In this document: positions 34,005 to 42,446 of the stretch, piece by piece
Position numbering within the stretch: position 1 is the stretch's first letter
How the letters are laid out: every line of letters starts with the position of its first letter
NCBI RefSeq assembly: GCF_003991905.1
Contig: NZ_RSCL01000010.1
Span: 300,399-364,398 of the forward strand
Reading direction: 5' to 3'
DNA length: 64,000 nucleotides
From: Dulcicalothrix desertica PCC 7102
GTDB lineage: Bacteria; Cyanobacteriota; Cyanobacteriia; Cyanobacteriales; Nostocaceae
The notes under the pieces: model-generated
Database searches by the model: none
What the model saw: only the letters and a program-made list of their open reading frames with translations
Told to the model about the DNA's origin: nothing
Position numbers and translations under genes: made by a program

Positions 34005-34961
34005 GTGAGCAGTATTGAAAATGACATGTATTCATTTTCAGAAGAGGTGATGATTCCCCAGGCACCTCCTGAATTTAAGTCGGGATTTATCGGTATTATT
34101 GGTCGTCCCAATGTCGGTAAATCTACTTTGATGAATCAATTAGTAGGTCAAAAAATTGCCATAACTTCACCCGTGGCGCAAACAACGCGGAACCGTTTGC
34201 GTGGAATTTTGACGACACCAAAAGCTCAGTTAATATTCGTCGATACTCCAGGAATTCATAAACCCCATCACCAATTGGGTGAAGTTTTAGTACAAAATGC
34301 CAAAATAGCCATTGAATCGGTTGATGTTGTATTATTTGTTGTTGATGCTTCTGTGAGTTGTGGTACGGGTGATTTGTACATTGCTGATTTAGTTAGTCGT
34401 AGTCAAACTCCTATAGTTCTAGGATTAAACAAAATTGACCAACAACCACAGAATGCCGATGCAATTGATGCTAGCTATATGCAGATGGCTGAGTTACACA
34501 AATGGCAGACGATTAAGTTTTCTGCCCAAAACGGTCAGGGACTGCCACAGCTTGAAGATAAATTAATCGAAAGGTTAGAAACAGGACCCTATTATTATCC
34601 ACCCGATTTAGTTACCGACCAACCCGAACGCTTTATTATGGGTGAACTTATCCGCGAACAAATACTTTTGCTGACACGCGAAGAAGTTCCTCACTCTGTT
34701 GCTGTTGCTATCGACCAGGTTGAGGAAACACCTACTATTACCCGTGTTATCGCGACGATTAATGTTGAGCGCGATTCGCAAAAAGGAATTTTAATTGGGA
34801 AAGGTGGAACTATGCTCAAATCTATCGGTAGTGCCGCACGTGAGCAGATTCAAAAATTGATTGCAGGTAAAGTATATCTAGAATTGTTCGTGAAAGTACA
34901 GCCTAAATGGCGCCAGTCACGAATTCGACTCGCTGAACTTGGCTATCGAGTTGAAGAATAG
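34005..34961 (+). CDS. era: GTPase Era
   Basis: 318 residues. GTG start at 34005 preceded by a good GGGTGGAG ribosome-binding site at 33991. G domain: GRPNVGKST (G1), the conserved TTRNRLRGI (G2 region), DTPGIH (G3) and NKID (G4). The C-terminal KH RNA-binding domain includes GILIGKGGTMLKSIG near 262-276. Era binds 16S rRNA for 30S assembly. The N-terminal ~25 residues are an extension typical of cyanobacterial homologues. Confidence 0.97.
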   Translation: MSSIENDMYSFSEEVMIPQAPPEFKSGFIGIIGRPNVGKSTLMNQLVGQKIAITSPVAQTTRNRLRGILTTPKAQLIFVDTPGIHKPHHQLGEVLVQNAKIAIESVDVVLFVVDASVSCGTGDLYIADLVSRSQTPIVLGLNKIDQQPQNADAIDASYMQMAELHKWQTIKFSAQNGQGLPQLEDKLIERLETGPYYYPPDLVTDQPERFIMGELIREQILLLTREEVPHSVAVAIDQVEETPTITRVIATINVERDSQKGILIGKGGTMLKSIGSAAREQIQKLIAGKVYLELFVKVQPKWRQSRIRLAELGYRVEE

Positions 34962-35081
34962 TTAAGAATAACATAGTATATTTGATGCATGTTGATAGTT
35001 TTTTTGTATGAGTGGGAATAATAATTAAGGAAATTAATAGTTAATTATTTATTCAACTTATAATTACTTTCATTTAAGACG

Positions 35082-35321
35082 ATGGAGCCAAACCAGCAAG
35101 AACAGCGACTCGCTGCCGACCAAGATTTCCTTAAATCCCTCAATGAACTAGAAGATATTCTCCAAGAAAACCTTCTAGAAGACGAGGCACCACTACCCGA
35201 AGAGCAAATTCCAACTCAGTCACCTGACGAACTAAACATAGACCTGGCAGCTTGGGAGGATGCAGTCGCTGACATCGAACAATATTTTGAAAGTAAGCAC
35301 AAAAAAGACCCCTCATCGTAA
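35082..35321 (+). CDS. small acidic hypothetical protein
   Basis: 79 residues, strongly acidic (NELEDILQENLLEDEAPL, AAWEDAVADIEQYFE), no membrane segment. Lies between era and the convergent methyltransferase gene. The composition and conserved-looking helical segments suggest a real, probably cyanobacteria-specific protein of unknown role. 3' end followed by a TAATTACT-rich inverted repeat (35321-35362) shared with the convergent gene. Confidence 0.65.
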   Translation: MEPNQQEQRLAADQDFLKSLNELEDILQENLLEDEAPLPEEQIPTQSPDELNIDLAAWEDAVADIEQYFESKHKKDPSS

Positions 35322-35359
35322 TAATTACTTCAGTAATTACTGAATTACTAAAGTAATTA

Positions 35360-36142
35360 TTACAATGAATGCTTCTGTCGCATTGCTTCGTATAGCAGCA
35401 GTGCTGAGGCAATGGCAACGTTTAATGACTCAACGTTTGCGCTAAGGGGTATATTCACTTGTATATCCGCCATTGCCACCAATTCTTCTGATAACCCCGC
35501 ACCCTCATTACCTAACAAAATCAAACTTGGTTTTTGCCAGTCTACTTCCCAATAAGTTTTTGCGGCGCCTGGTAATGTTGCCACTATTTGCATTCCAGCG
35601 TTTTTAGCTAAACTAACTGTATTTTTTAAATCTTCGCTTACAGACATTGGAACTCTCAACCATTGCCCTGCGCTCGCTCTCATCACTTTAGGGTTGTCTA
35701 AATCGACACTCCCTTTACTAAGCCATAGTCCAGATACACCCGCACCAGCAGCCGTGCGAACAATTGTACCTAAATTACCTGGGTCTTGAATTGTCTCTAA
35801 AGCAAGCACTAACCCAGAAAATGGTATTTTTTTTACTTGATAATTCCGCTTGGCCGTTGTAACAACTCCATCCGGTTGTACTGTTGTTGCTAACGCACTT
35901 AATACTTCTTCACTGACTACTTCTGCACGCATACATTTTTGAGAAGCTTTCTCCCACAGTTCAAAATGTGTTGTTTGCCATTTTTCTGTGCAACATAAAG
36001 TCATTAAAGGATAATCAACAGCATAAGCTTCTTCTAGCAAATGCGTTCCTTCGAGTAATAGCAAATCCTGACTGTGACGCTCTTTAGAAGAGTGCAGCTT
36101 GCGAATTTGCTTTACTAGAGGATTTTGTAAACTTGTTAACAT
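35360..36142 (-). CDS. SpoU/TrmH-family RNA 2'-O-methyltransferase
   Basis: 260 residues. N-terminal substrate-binding domain (QNPLVKQIRKLHSSKERH), then the trefoil-knot SPOUT catalytic domain: ETIQDPGNLGTIVRTAAG near 122-139, LLGNEGAGLSEEL near 212-224 and IPLSANVESLNVAIASALLLYE near 233-254. SAM-dependent 2'-O-methylation of rRNA or tRNA; the target is not readable. ATG start at 36142. Confidence 0.93.
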   Translation of the reverse strand: MLTSLQNPLVKQIRKLHSSKERHSQDLLLLEGTHLLEEAYAVDYPLMTLCCTEKWQTTHFELWEKASQKCMRAEVVSEEVLSALATTVQPDGVVTTAKRNYQVKKIPFSGLVLALETIQDPGNLGTIVRTAAGAGVSGLWLSKGSVDLDNPKVMRASAGQWLRVPMSVSEDLKNTVSLAKNAGMQIVATLPGAAKTYWEVDWQKPSLILLGNEGAGLSEELVAMADIQVNIPLSANVESLNVAIASALLLYEAMRQKHSL

Positions 36143-36147
36143 AAATA

Positions 36148-36250
36148 GTGTAAAGTTCTGAGTGCTGAGTGCTAAGTAGGAGTTTAAAGATATTACTCAG
36201 CACTCAGCACTTTTAACTCAGCACTTCTCTTTGCACTCAGCACTTTTTAC
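36148..36250. repeat. GTGCTGA direct and inverted repeats
   Basis: Forward units (GAGTGCTGAGTGCTAAG) face several inverted units (ACTCAGCACTCAGCACTTTT, twice more downstream), giving hairpin potential between tRNA-Leu and the methyltransferase gene. Confidence 0.75.
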
Positions 36251-36259
36251 TTATTAAAA

Positions 36260-36341
36260 TGCGGAACTCGGGACTTGAACCCGAAAGCCTTGCGGCACAT
36301 GAACCTGAATCATGCGCGTCTGCCAATTCCGCCAGTTCCGC
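36260..36341 (-). tRNA. tRNA-Leu (CAG)
   Basis: Read on the minus strand: acceptor GCGGAAC pairs with GTTCCGC, D arm GGCGGAATTGGCAGACGC, anticodon stem CATGA/TCATG around loop TTCAGGT giving anticodon CAG. The long variable arm is typical of tRNA-Leu, the T arm includes GGTTCAAGTCC, and the discriminator is A. CCA is not encoded. Confidence 0.93.
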
Positions 36342-36512
36342 TGGCTTGTTTTAACTAACAGTCTATAATTGTGACTTACTTATCTTTTCTTGTCAATACC
36401 GTACTTTTGACTCTTGATGTAATTATTTTCTTGTTTATGTAGTCTAAAAATGTAGACAAATTAATTCTTTACTGTAGAATCTTAACCAACTTCCAACGTA
36501 TAAATTTAATTC

Positions 36513-37898
36513 TTGTTTCTGGAGGGTAGGCTTATCAGTCCACTTAGCGGCTTATCAGATGCCAAGTCGTCACCCGAAGCAGACTCCTCAGTCTTGCAAA
36601 TATGGGGAGGGCATCCTTTACAGGGCCATGTCAAAATTAGCGGAGCCAAAAATTCGGCGCTGGTGTTAATGGCTGGTGCTTTACTATGTTCTGAAGATTG
36701 CCGCATTCGCAACGTGCCAATGCTGGCTGATGTGGAGCGCATGAGTCAAGTTTTATTAGCTTTGGGTGTTGGTGTTAAGCGCGATGGCGAAGTATTAGAT
36801 ATCAACGCCAAAGACTTTGCTACTTCTAAAGCTCCTTATGAACTTGTCACCCAGTTACGAGCAAGCTTTTTTGCAATTGGTTCGATTTTAGCCCGATTGG
36901 GTGTAGCTCAAATGCCTTTGCCTGGTGGTTGTGCCATTGGCGCCAGACCTGTAGACTTACATGTTCGTGGTCTACAAGCGATGGGAGCAGAAGTACAAAT
37001 TGAACATGGCATTTGTAACGCTTACGTTCCTGGTAGTAACCGTAGGCTCAAAGGCGCCAAAATTTATCTTGACTCTCCTAGTGTAGGCGCCACCGAAACC
37101 TTAATGATGGCGGCAACATTGGCAGACGGTGAAACTCTGATTGAAAATGCTGCTCGTGAACCAGAAGTAGTTGATTTAGCGAACTTCTGTAAGTCGATGG
37201 GCGCCAAAATTCAGGGTGCTGGCACAAGCACAATTACAATTGTTGGTGTAGAAAAATTACATTCAACTGATTACACAGTAATTCCTGACCGTATAGAAGC
37301 AGGCACGTTTTTAACAGCGGGCGCAATTACACGTTCAGATTTATTATTATCACCAGTAGTACCCGAACATCTTTTGCCAGTTATTGCCAAACTACGAGAA
37401 ATGGGGGTTCCCATTATTGAGGAAGGAACTAATAGTCTACGTATCAAGCCAGCAGATGCTCTTAAAGCTGCTGACATTGAAACGTTGCCACATCCAGGTT
37501 TTCCTACCGATATGCAAGCTCCATTTATGTCGTTGATGGCTGTAGCAGATGGCGATAGCTTAATAAACGAAACTGTATTTGAAAATCGCCTGCGTCACGC
37601 TTCAGAACTAAATCGTTTAGGAGCTGATATTCGCGTTAAAGGCAATATTGCTTTTATTCGAGGAGTGCCTGTACTATCTGGTGCGCCTGTAATTGGTAGT
37701 GATTTACGTGCTGCTGCTGCTTTAGTTGTAGCTGGTTTAGCCGCTAGCGGTCTAACAACCATCAAAGGATTACAGTTTTTAGACCGAGGTTACGACCGTC
37801 TTGATTTGAAATTACTTTCAGTAGGAGCAAAAATTAAGCGCGTCTCCGAAGCTGAAACTGAAGCAGATGAAACCGCACCTTATTTGGCGCCAAAGTAA
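36513..37898 (+). CDS. murA: UDP-N-acetylglucosamine 1-carboxyvinyltransferase MurA
   Basis: First committed step of peptidoglycan synthesis: enolpyruvyl transfer from PEP to UDP-GlcNAc. The core begins [20 protein letters not shown] with the catalytic KN pair. [14 protein letters not shown] near residue 138 holds the Cys-loop region with the reactive Cys, and [13 protein letters not shown] near 330 is also conserved. Full length. The start is uncertain: the only in-frame canonical option before the core is TTG 36513, but a strong GGAGGG at 36521-36526 is spaced correctly for an ATC at 36534 and for no ATG, GTG or TTG. Confidence 0.94.
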   Translation: MFLEGRLISPLSGLSDAKSSPEADSSVLQIWGGHPLQGHVKISGAKNSALVLMAGALLCSEDCRIRNVPMLADVERMSQVLLALGVGVKRDGEVLDINAKDFATSKAPYELVTQLRASFFAIGSILARLGVAQMPLPGGCAIGARPVDLHVRGLQAMGAEVQIEHGICNAYVPGSNRRLKGAKIYLDSPSVGATETLMMAATLADGETLIENAAREPEVVDLANFCKSMGAKIQGAGTSTITIVGVEKLHSTDYTVIPDRIEAGTFLTAGAITRSDLLLSPVVPEHLLPVIAKLREMGVPIIEEGTNSLRIKPADALKAADIETLPHPGFPTDMQAPFMSLMAVADGDSLINETVFENRLRHASELNRLGADIRVKGNIAFIRGVPVLSGAPVIGSDLRAAAALVVAGLAASGLTTIKGLQFLDRGYDRLDLKLLSVGAKIKRVSEAETEADETAPYLAPK

Positions 37899-37940
37899 AA
37901 CCAAAATCAAATTTTTGATTTGATTATAATCAACTCTTGT

Positions 37941-38013
37941 GGGTTGGGCATCCTTGCCCGACCCTTTATATTATCTCGTTATAATATCTATAGCAATTGG
38001 TGCGTTACGCACC
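37941..38013. repeat. two dispersed inverted repeats
   Basis: GGGTTGGGCATCCTTGCCCG plus ACCC (37941-37964) resembles the repeat at 15728. GGTGCG-TTA-CGCACC at 37999-38013 is a second small hairpin. They fill the murA to protease gap and make an upstream start for the protease improbable. Confidence 0.75.
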
Positions 38014-38028
38014 CCACTACACTTAATT

Positions 38029-38907
38029 ATGTCTATATTAAAAAATCAATTAATTGGTTTGAAAGCTGACTCATTTCGCCATCCTCTTGACTTAGAAGCC
38101 ACCAAAGCGCTCAAGCAAATACCAGGACTGGATATGATGGTGCGTAACCTTTTAGGACCTCTGGCAGAACAGGTTTTTTACGTCGAAAATATTGCTTCCA
38201 GTGTTTTGGTTGGACAAAACCAACTCCCAGAACTTCACAATTTGCTCCTCGAAGCTTGTAAAATGCTCGATATTGAGCCACCACAACTTTACATTCGACA
38301 ACATCCGGCGCCAAATGCCTATACTTTTGCAATGCGTGGTAAACAACCATTTATCGTGGTTCACACTTCGCTCATCGATATGCTAACTCCTCAAGAAATT
38401 CAAGCAGTTATCGCACACGAGTTAGGACATCTTAAATGTGACCATAGCGTTTATTTAACTCCAGTTAATTTACTAATTCTAGCCGCTACTGCTGTCCCTA
38501 CAGTCGGCGCCTTTCTTGCCCAAGCTATACAAGCACAGCTTTTAGAGTGGGTACGATGTGCTGAATTTACCTGCGACCGTGCTGCATTACTCGCAACTGG
38601 TGACCCCAAGGTCGTAATGTCAGTACTCATGAAACTTGCTGGTGGTTCCCCAAAGATAGCGCCGCAACTCAACCTTGATGCATTTATTGCTCAAGCACGC
38701 GACTATGATGATATTAGTAAGACCGAAATTGGCGAAACCTTTAAAGCTGCACGCACCGCTCAACTTACCCACCCAGTCCCTGTACTACGCGCTCGCGAAA
38801 TTGACCGCTGGTCTTCTAGCAAAGAATATCAAAAACTATTGCAAAATCATACGAAGGTAGATTATAATAATGAGGTTGCACCCAAGGGCGGGTGGCGAAA
38901 CTGGTAG
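38029..38907 (+). CDS. M48-family zinc metalloprotease
   Basis: 292 residues from ATG 38029 (MSILKNQLIGLKADSF). The frame extends upstream but through dispersed repeats. Zinc site: VIAHELGHLKCDH near residues 126-138 (HExxH), with the third ligand in AEFTCDRAALLA near 180. A hydrophobic stretch near 142-165 could be a membrane segment, as in HtpX-like proteases. The stop codon TAG at 38905-38907 lies inside the tRNA-Leu(CAA) gene; the last seven residues (KGGWRNW) are encoded by its 5' part. Confidence 0.88.
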   Translation: MSILKNQLIGLKADSFRHPLDLEATKALKQIPGLDMMVRNLLGPLAEQVFYVENIASSVLVGQNQLPELHNLLLEACKMLDIEPPQLYIRQHPAPNAYTFAMRGKQPFIVVHTSLIDMLTPQEIQAVIAHELGHLKCDHSVYLTPVNLLILAATAVPTVGAFLAQAIQAQLLEWVRCAEFTCDRAALLATGDPKVVMSVLMKLAGGSPKIAPQLNLDAFIAQARDYDDISKTEIGETFKAARTAQLTHPVPVLRAREIDRWSSSKEYQKLLQNHTKVDYNNEVAPKGGWRNW

Positions 38908-38970
38908 ACGCAGCAGACTCAAAATCTGCCGCCCTATAAAGGCGTGAGAGTTCGATTCTCTCCTCGCCCA
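38886..38970 (+). tRNA. tRNA-Leu (CAA)
   Basis: Acceptor GGGCGGG pairs with CTCGCCC (one G-U pair). D arm TGGCGAAACTGGTAGACGC, anticodon stem GCAGA/TCTGC around loop CTCAAAA giving CAA, long variable arm CGCCCTATAAAGGCG, T arm GAGAGTTCGATTCTCTC, discriminator A. Overlaps the 3' end of the M48 protease gene by 22 bases; a terminator follows. Confidence 0.95.
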
Positions 38971-39015
38971 TGTTTGTAAATAACACAAAACTTTAAATCA
39001 GAAGTTCTGGATAAG

Positions 39016-39046
39016 AAAAGACGTAATTTAATACGTCTTTTTTTTT
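39016..39046 (+). terminator. intrinsic terminator after tRNA-Leu(CAA)
   Basis: AAAAGACGT / ACGTCTTTT stem with an 8-base loop, followed by a run of nine or ten T. Confidence 0.9.
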
Positions 39047-39202
39047 GTTCAAGTAATAATCGCTACAGATAAGTATAATTTAATAGGTTTTGATATATAA
39101 ATATGAATTTTTGATTGATTTTTAGTTGTAAATGCGTACTTTTCCGGAATCAGATACTTTTTAATGTCAATGGAAATGTGAGCGGTAGTAAAACGATATA
39201 CA

Positions 39203-39757
39203 ATGAGCGATATTGGGCTGCTGATGACGAGCATATTGGTAATGAGGCAAAAAGTTTCTGACAATTTGCCCCAACAGCTTGTGGTTCAGCACGAAAACGA
39301 TTTATTTAATACAAATTCAACACATTTACCCAATTCAACTGCAACGCTTCAGGTGACACCACCTGAGTTTACTCAGCTTGGTGATACTTCTCCTGCTGTC
39401 GTATTTTCATCTAATTATAAAGTAAAAGGAATACTAAGTAATATTTTAGCTAAAGTTGTTTCTGAAAAACAGTTATTGACACAAGGAGAAATAGTTGCAG
39501 ATAAAGACAATAATTATGTGATAGTAGCAATTAACCGTAGAAGAACTACGAGCAGTCTTCCAACGGTAGAATTTGGTGATTCAGGTACTTCAGTACGAGT
39601 TATACAAAAGTTATTAGTATCCAGTGGTTATAGTATAGAAGTAGATGGTTTTTTTGGCGCCTTGACTGAAACCGCTGTCAAAGCTTTTCAATATCAACGT
39701 AATATAGTAGTCGATGGAATCGTTGGACAAAATACTTGGCTCGAATTAACAAGATGA
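39203..39757 (+). CDS. peptidoglycan-binding domain protein
   Basis: 184 residues. The C-terminal ~60 residues are a PG_binding_1 three-helix domain (SVRVIQKLLVSSGYSIEVDG, then GALTETAVKAFQYQ and DGIVGQNTWLEL). The first ~120 residues have no recognised domain. The N-terminus (MSDIGLLMTSILVMRQ) is weakly hydrophobic and not a clear signal peptide. Probably cell-wall associated. Followed by AGAAACC palindromes. Confidence 0.75.
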   Translation: MSDIGLLMTSILVMRQKVSDNLPQQLVVQHENDLFNTNSTHLPNSTATLQVTPPEFTQLGDTSPAVVFSSNYKVKGILSNILAKVVSEKQLLTQGEIVADKDNNYVIVAINRRRTTSSLPTVEFGDSGTSVRVIQKLLVSSGYSIEVDGFFGALTETAVKAFQYQRNIVVDGIVGQNTWLELTR

Positions 39758-39775
39758 GAAGTCTTGGTCTATACA

Positions 39776-39842
39776 AAGAAACCGGGTTCCTACGCAAATC
39801 GTCATTGTTATTGCAATATATCAATAAAGAAACCCGGTTTCT
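39776..39842. repeat. paired AGAAACC-GGTTTCT palindromes
   Basis: AAAGAAACCGGGTTCCT (39776-39792) and AAGAAACCCGGTTTCT (39827-39842), the same pairing and spacing style as at 8654-8721; between convergent genes. Confidence 0.8.
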
Positions 39843-39889
39843 AAGATTCTATACGTCAGTTCTGTAAATTTGGCGCCAACGTAGCAAAA

Positions 39890-42322
39890 TTAATGACATA
39901 GACCGCTATTGGCAAGTGCTAGTTCTCCGTTTTGAATTATAAAGGTGTCAGCTTCAATAATTTCTGTTGATATTTGAGTATTGGGTAAAGTTGTACGAGT
40001 ATTAGGGTTCCTTAAGTCATTCCAAATTGCCTGTCCAAGTAAATTTTTTGTCGGGTTTTGCGGTATTCCCCCTCTTCCTGTAATCGTAAAGTGACTGCGT
40101 GCGGTTTTGACGGTGCTACATTGTGATGATATTTGGGGAGTTTCAATAATTTGAACTGGTAGTGGAGTTTGGTTAGTTGTTGGATCGGTTTCATTTGTGT
40201 TAATTTTGACGACTCCGTTTAGTGAAGGATTACCACCTGATGCAATTATGTCACTAAATGGGGTCGGTGTTAGACGATACTCCATTCCGATTAAACCTTG
40301 TGTATTAATTAAAACTTGACCTCCAAAACTATTAGCGGAATTTGCTGTTATATCGCTGTTTTCTAAGGCAAGAAGTGTATCTGTATTAATAGTAATATTA
40401 CCTCCATTTGCCTGCGTACCACGTGCGTTGGTTGTGATACGACTTTGGTTACTAAGTGTTAATTGTTTCGTGGTTAAAAAAATATCACCTCCTCTTCCTT
40501 GAAAAGTGGTAGCGGTAAGTTCTGAATTATTGGCTAATTCAATATTTTTACTGTAAATTTCTAATTTGCCGCTATTACCAAACCCTTCATTACGAACGCT
40601 AATACGTGCAGAGTCTTGAATTGTAACTTTTGGAGAGGTGATGGTAACACTACGTGATTCACCTTGAGGAATTGCTGGAAGTGGACCACCAAAAGAATCT
40701 CTCAACTGAGGTGGAGCTATATTGACACTAGAACGAATTTGGCTAGGAATTAATGAACCTGGGTAAATTCCTCTTACTATTACTGATTCTTTAGCATTAA
40801 TGTTTATTCTGCCAGCTTTGGCATCTGAGTAAATAGTTGTGCTAACTAAACCACCATCAAGTACTTCTAGTTTATTAGTATTAATATTAATATTTCCTGG
40901 TTCGCCTGTACTTAAAGATGATGCACTAATAGCACTCACAACAAAGCCAGGGGCGCCATATGTTCCAATAACAGAGACTTTATCACTAGCTTCAATATTA
41001 ACATTACCACCTTTACCGTTGTTCCATACCAAGGCGCTGATACTTGCTCCTTTAGTTACATCTAGGGTTGAGGTTTTTATGTTTGTGTTACCAGCAGTAC
41101 CTGAACCACCTGTTTGGGCGCCTATAAAAGTTATTCTCGCAGGACTTGCGGCAGATACACCATCAATTTTGAGAGTTTCGCTACGAATATTAACATCACC
41201 GCTATTTCCAGAACTGTTGTTGCGGTTAGTAATTGTACTGCCATCAGTTAAGTTAATCGTTTTTGCTTGAATATTAATATCACCGCTTCTTCCTATATCT
41301 GCTGCTTCGCTAACTATTCCCGCACGTAGTAAAGCAGCAAAATTATCACCACGAATATTAAGTGTTTGTGCAGTGACGTTAATATCACCACCACGACTAG
41401 AGTTAAAGTTTTGCGAGATGGCAACACTACCACCCAACATATTGATTTCGCGTCCACGCAACGTTATTTCACCCGATGGTGCTGTGTGTCCACCACTGGT
41501 ATTTATCCCAGCACGGTTAATTAAGTCAATATCACCCGATGGTATTTTTGACTCATAAGAAAAAGATATTATATTTGGATTATTAATCTTTACAGTTTCG
41601 TTTTGTGCAGTACCGATATGAACGTCACCACCATTACCACCAACTGTTCCACCATTAAGTTCAAAAGTACCAGCGATTAATGCTAAAGTTTTACCACTGT
41701 TAACATTTAGTTGACTAGGAACTGTGGTTTGAAATATTGGAATATTTGCGGCACCACTACCGCGCATTTGATATCCTGTACCTGTAACTAATATTGATTT
41801 TGGTAAGTCATTATTAAATACTAATCCAATGGGAGCGCTGATAGTTAATAGTGGTTGCCTTGGCGCCTGAATAGCTGTATCAAATAAAGTACCATCGGCG
41901 AACTCTAGCTGTGAAGCTGTTGAAGCTATAAACGAACCCCCAACATTTAACCGCGCGTTGGAACCAAATATAATACCATTAGGATTCAACAGATATAAAT
42001 TGGCGCCACCAATCACGGTAATTACACCATCTATTTTGGAAACATTCCCTCCTGTTACTCGCGTAAATATATTATTTGTATTATTTGCATTAAAAATTAC
42101 TTCATTATTCGTATTAATACTGAAATCACTGAAACTGTGAAATAAGTTTGAACCGACTTGTATACCACCATTAACGGTAATTTGATTACCAACTTGGTTG
42201 ATTGTAGTTGGGTTTTGCAGAGTACTATCAGGTGTAACTGCTATACATGGCGCCGACCATCCTGCAATCGTAGTTATACTTGTATATACAATCTGCATAA
42301 GTAAATTACGGTAGTAAGGCAT
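39890..42322 (-). CDS. two-partner-secretion (filamentous haemagglutinin-like) exoprotein
   Basis: 810 residues. A signal sequence is followed by a TPS/haemagglutination-activity domain (residues ~25-280) with the hallmarks LFHSFSDFSINTNNEVIFNA, NLYLLNPNGIIFGSNARLNV and GGSFIASTA. The rest is a repetitive beta-helix of GGDINVTAQTLNI and GNININTNKLEV-like turns. A small C-terminal region has two cysteines. Such proteins are exported through a TpsB outer-membrane partner; none is in this window. Probably a surface adhesin. No enzymatic domain is fused. Confidence 0.9.
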   Translation of the reverse strand: MPYYRNLLMQIVYTSITTIAGWSAPCIAVTPDSTLQNPTTINQVGNQITVNGGIQVGSNLFHSFSDFSINTNNEVIFNANNTNNIFTRVTGGNVSKIDGVITVIGGANLYLLNPNGIIFGSNARLNVGGSFIASTASQLEFADGTLFDTAIQAPRQPLLTISAPIGLVFNNDLPKSILVTGTGYQMRGSGAANIPIFQTTVPSQLNVNSGKTLALIAGTFELNGGTVGGNGGDVHIGTAQNETVKINNPNIISFSYESKIPSGDIDLINRAGINTSGGHTAPSGEITLRGREINMLGGSVAISQNFNSSRGGDINVTAQTLNIRGDNFAALLRAGIVSEAADIGRSGDINIQAKTINLTDGSTITNRNNSSGNSGDVNIRSETLKIDGVSAASPARITFIGAQTGGSGTAGNTNIKTSTLDVTKGASISALVWNNGKGGNVNIEASDKVSVIGTYGAPGFVVSAISASSLSTGEPGNININTNKLEVLDGGLVSTTIYSDAKAGRININAKESVIVRGIYPGSLIPSQIRSSVNIAPPQLRDSFGGPLPAIPQGESRSVTITSPKVTIQDSARISVRNEGFGNSGKLEIYSKNIELANNSELTATTFQGRGGDIFLTTKQLTLSNQSRITTNARGTQANGGNITINTDTLLALENSDITANSANSFGGQVLINTQGLIGMEYRLTPTPFSDIIASGGNPSLNGVVKINTNETDPTTNQTPLPVQIIETPQISSQCSTVKTARSHFTITGRGGIPQNPTKNLLGQAIWNDLRNPNTRTTLPNTQISTEIIEADTFIIQNGELALANSGLCH

Positions 42323-42379
42323 TATACAAGGATTTATTATTTAAAAATTTTGTTCTTATATATTTACCACAATAATGTT

Positions 42380-42407
42380 GTAGAGACGTTACATGTAACG
42401 TCTCTAC
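42380..42407. repeat. 28-bp perfect palindrome (GTAGAGACGTTACATGTAAC...)
   Basis: A perfect palindrome centred at 42393/42394, between the 3' end of susA and the start of the adhesin gene; the best-preserved copy of the family seen at 6367 and 12718. Confidence 0.85.
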
Positions 42408-42446
42408 ATGGTAATGTTTCTACGTGTGATGTATGATACTATATAC

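Noticed and set aside
37939..38028. Upstream start for the M48 protease
   Set aside because: The extra 30 codons are made of two dispersed inverted repeats; the ATG at 38029 gives the natural N-terminus.
40839..41270. Long plus-strand frames opposite the adhesin, pentapeptide and WD40 genes
   Set aside because: Repetitive proteins leave open antisense frames with no start context or family match; the opposite strand gives clear domains.
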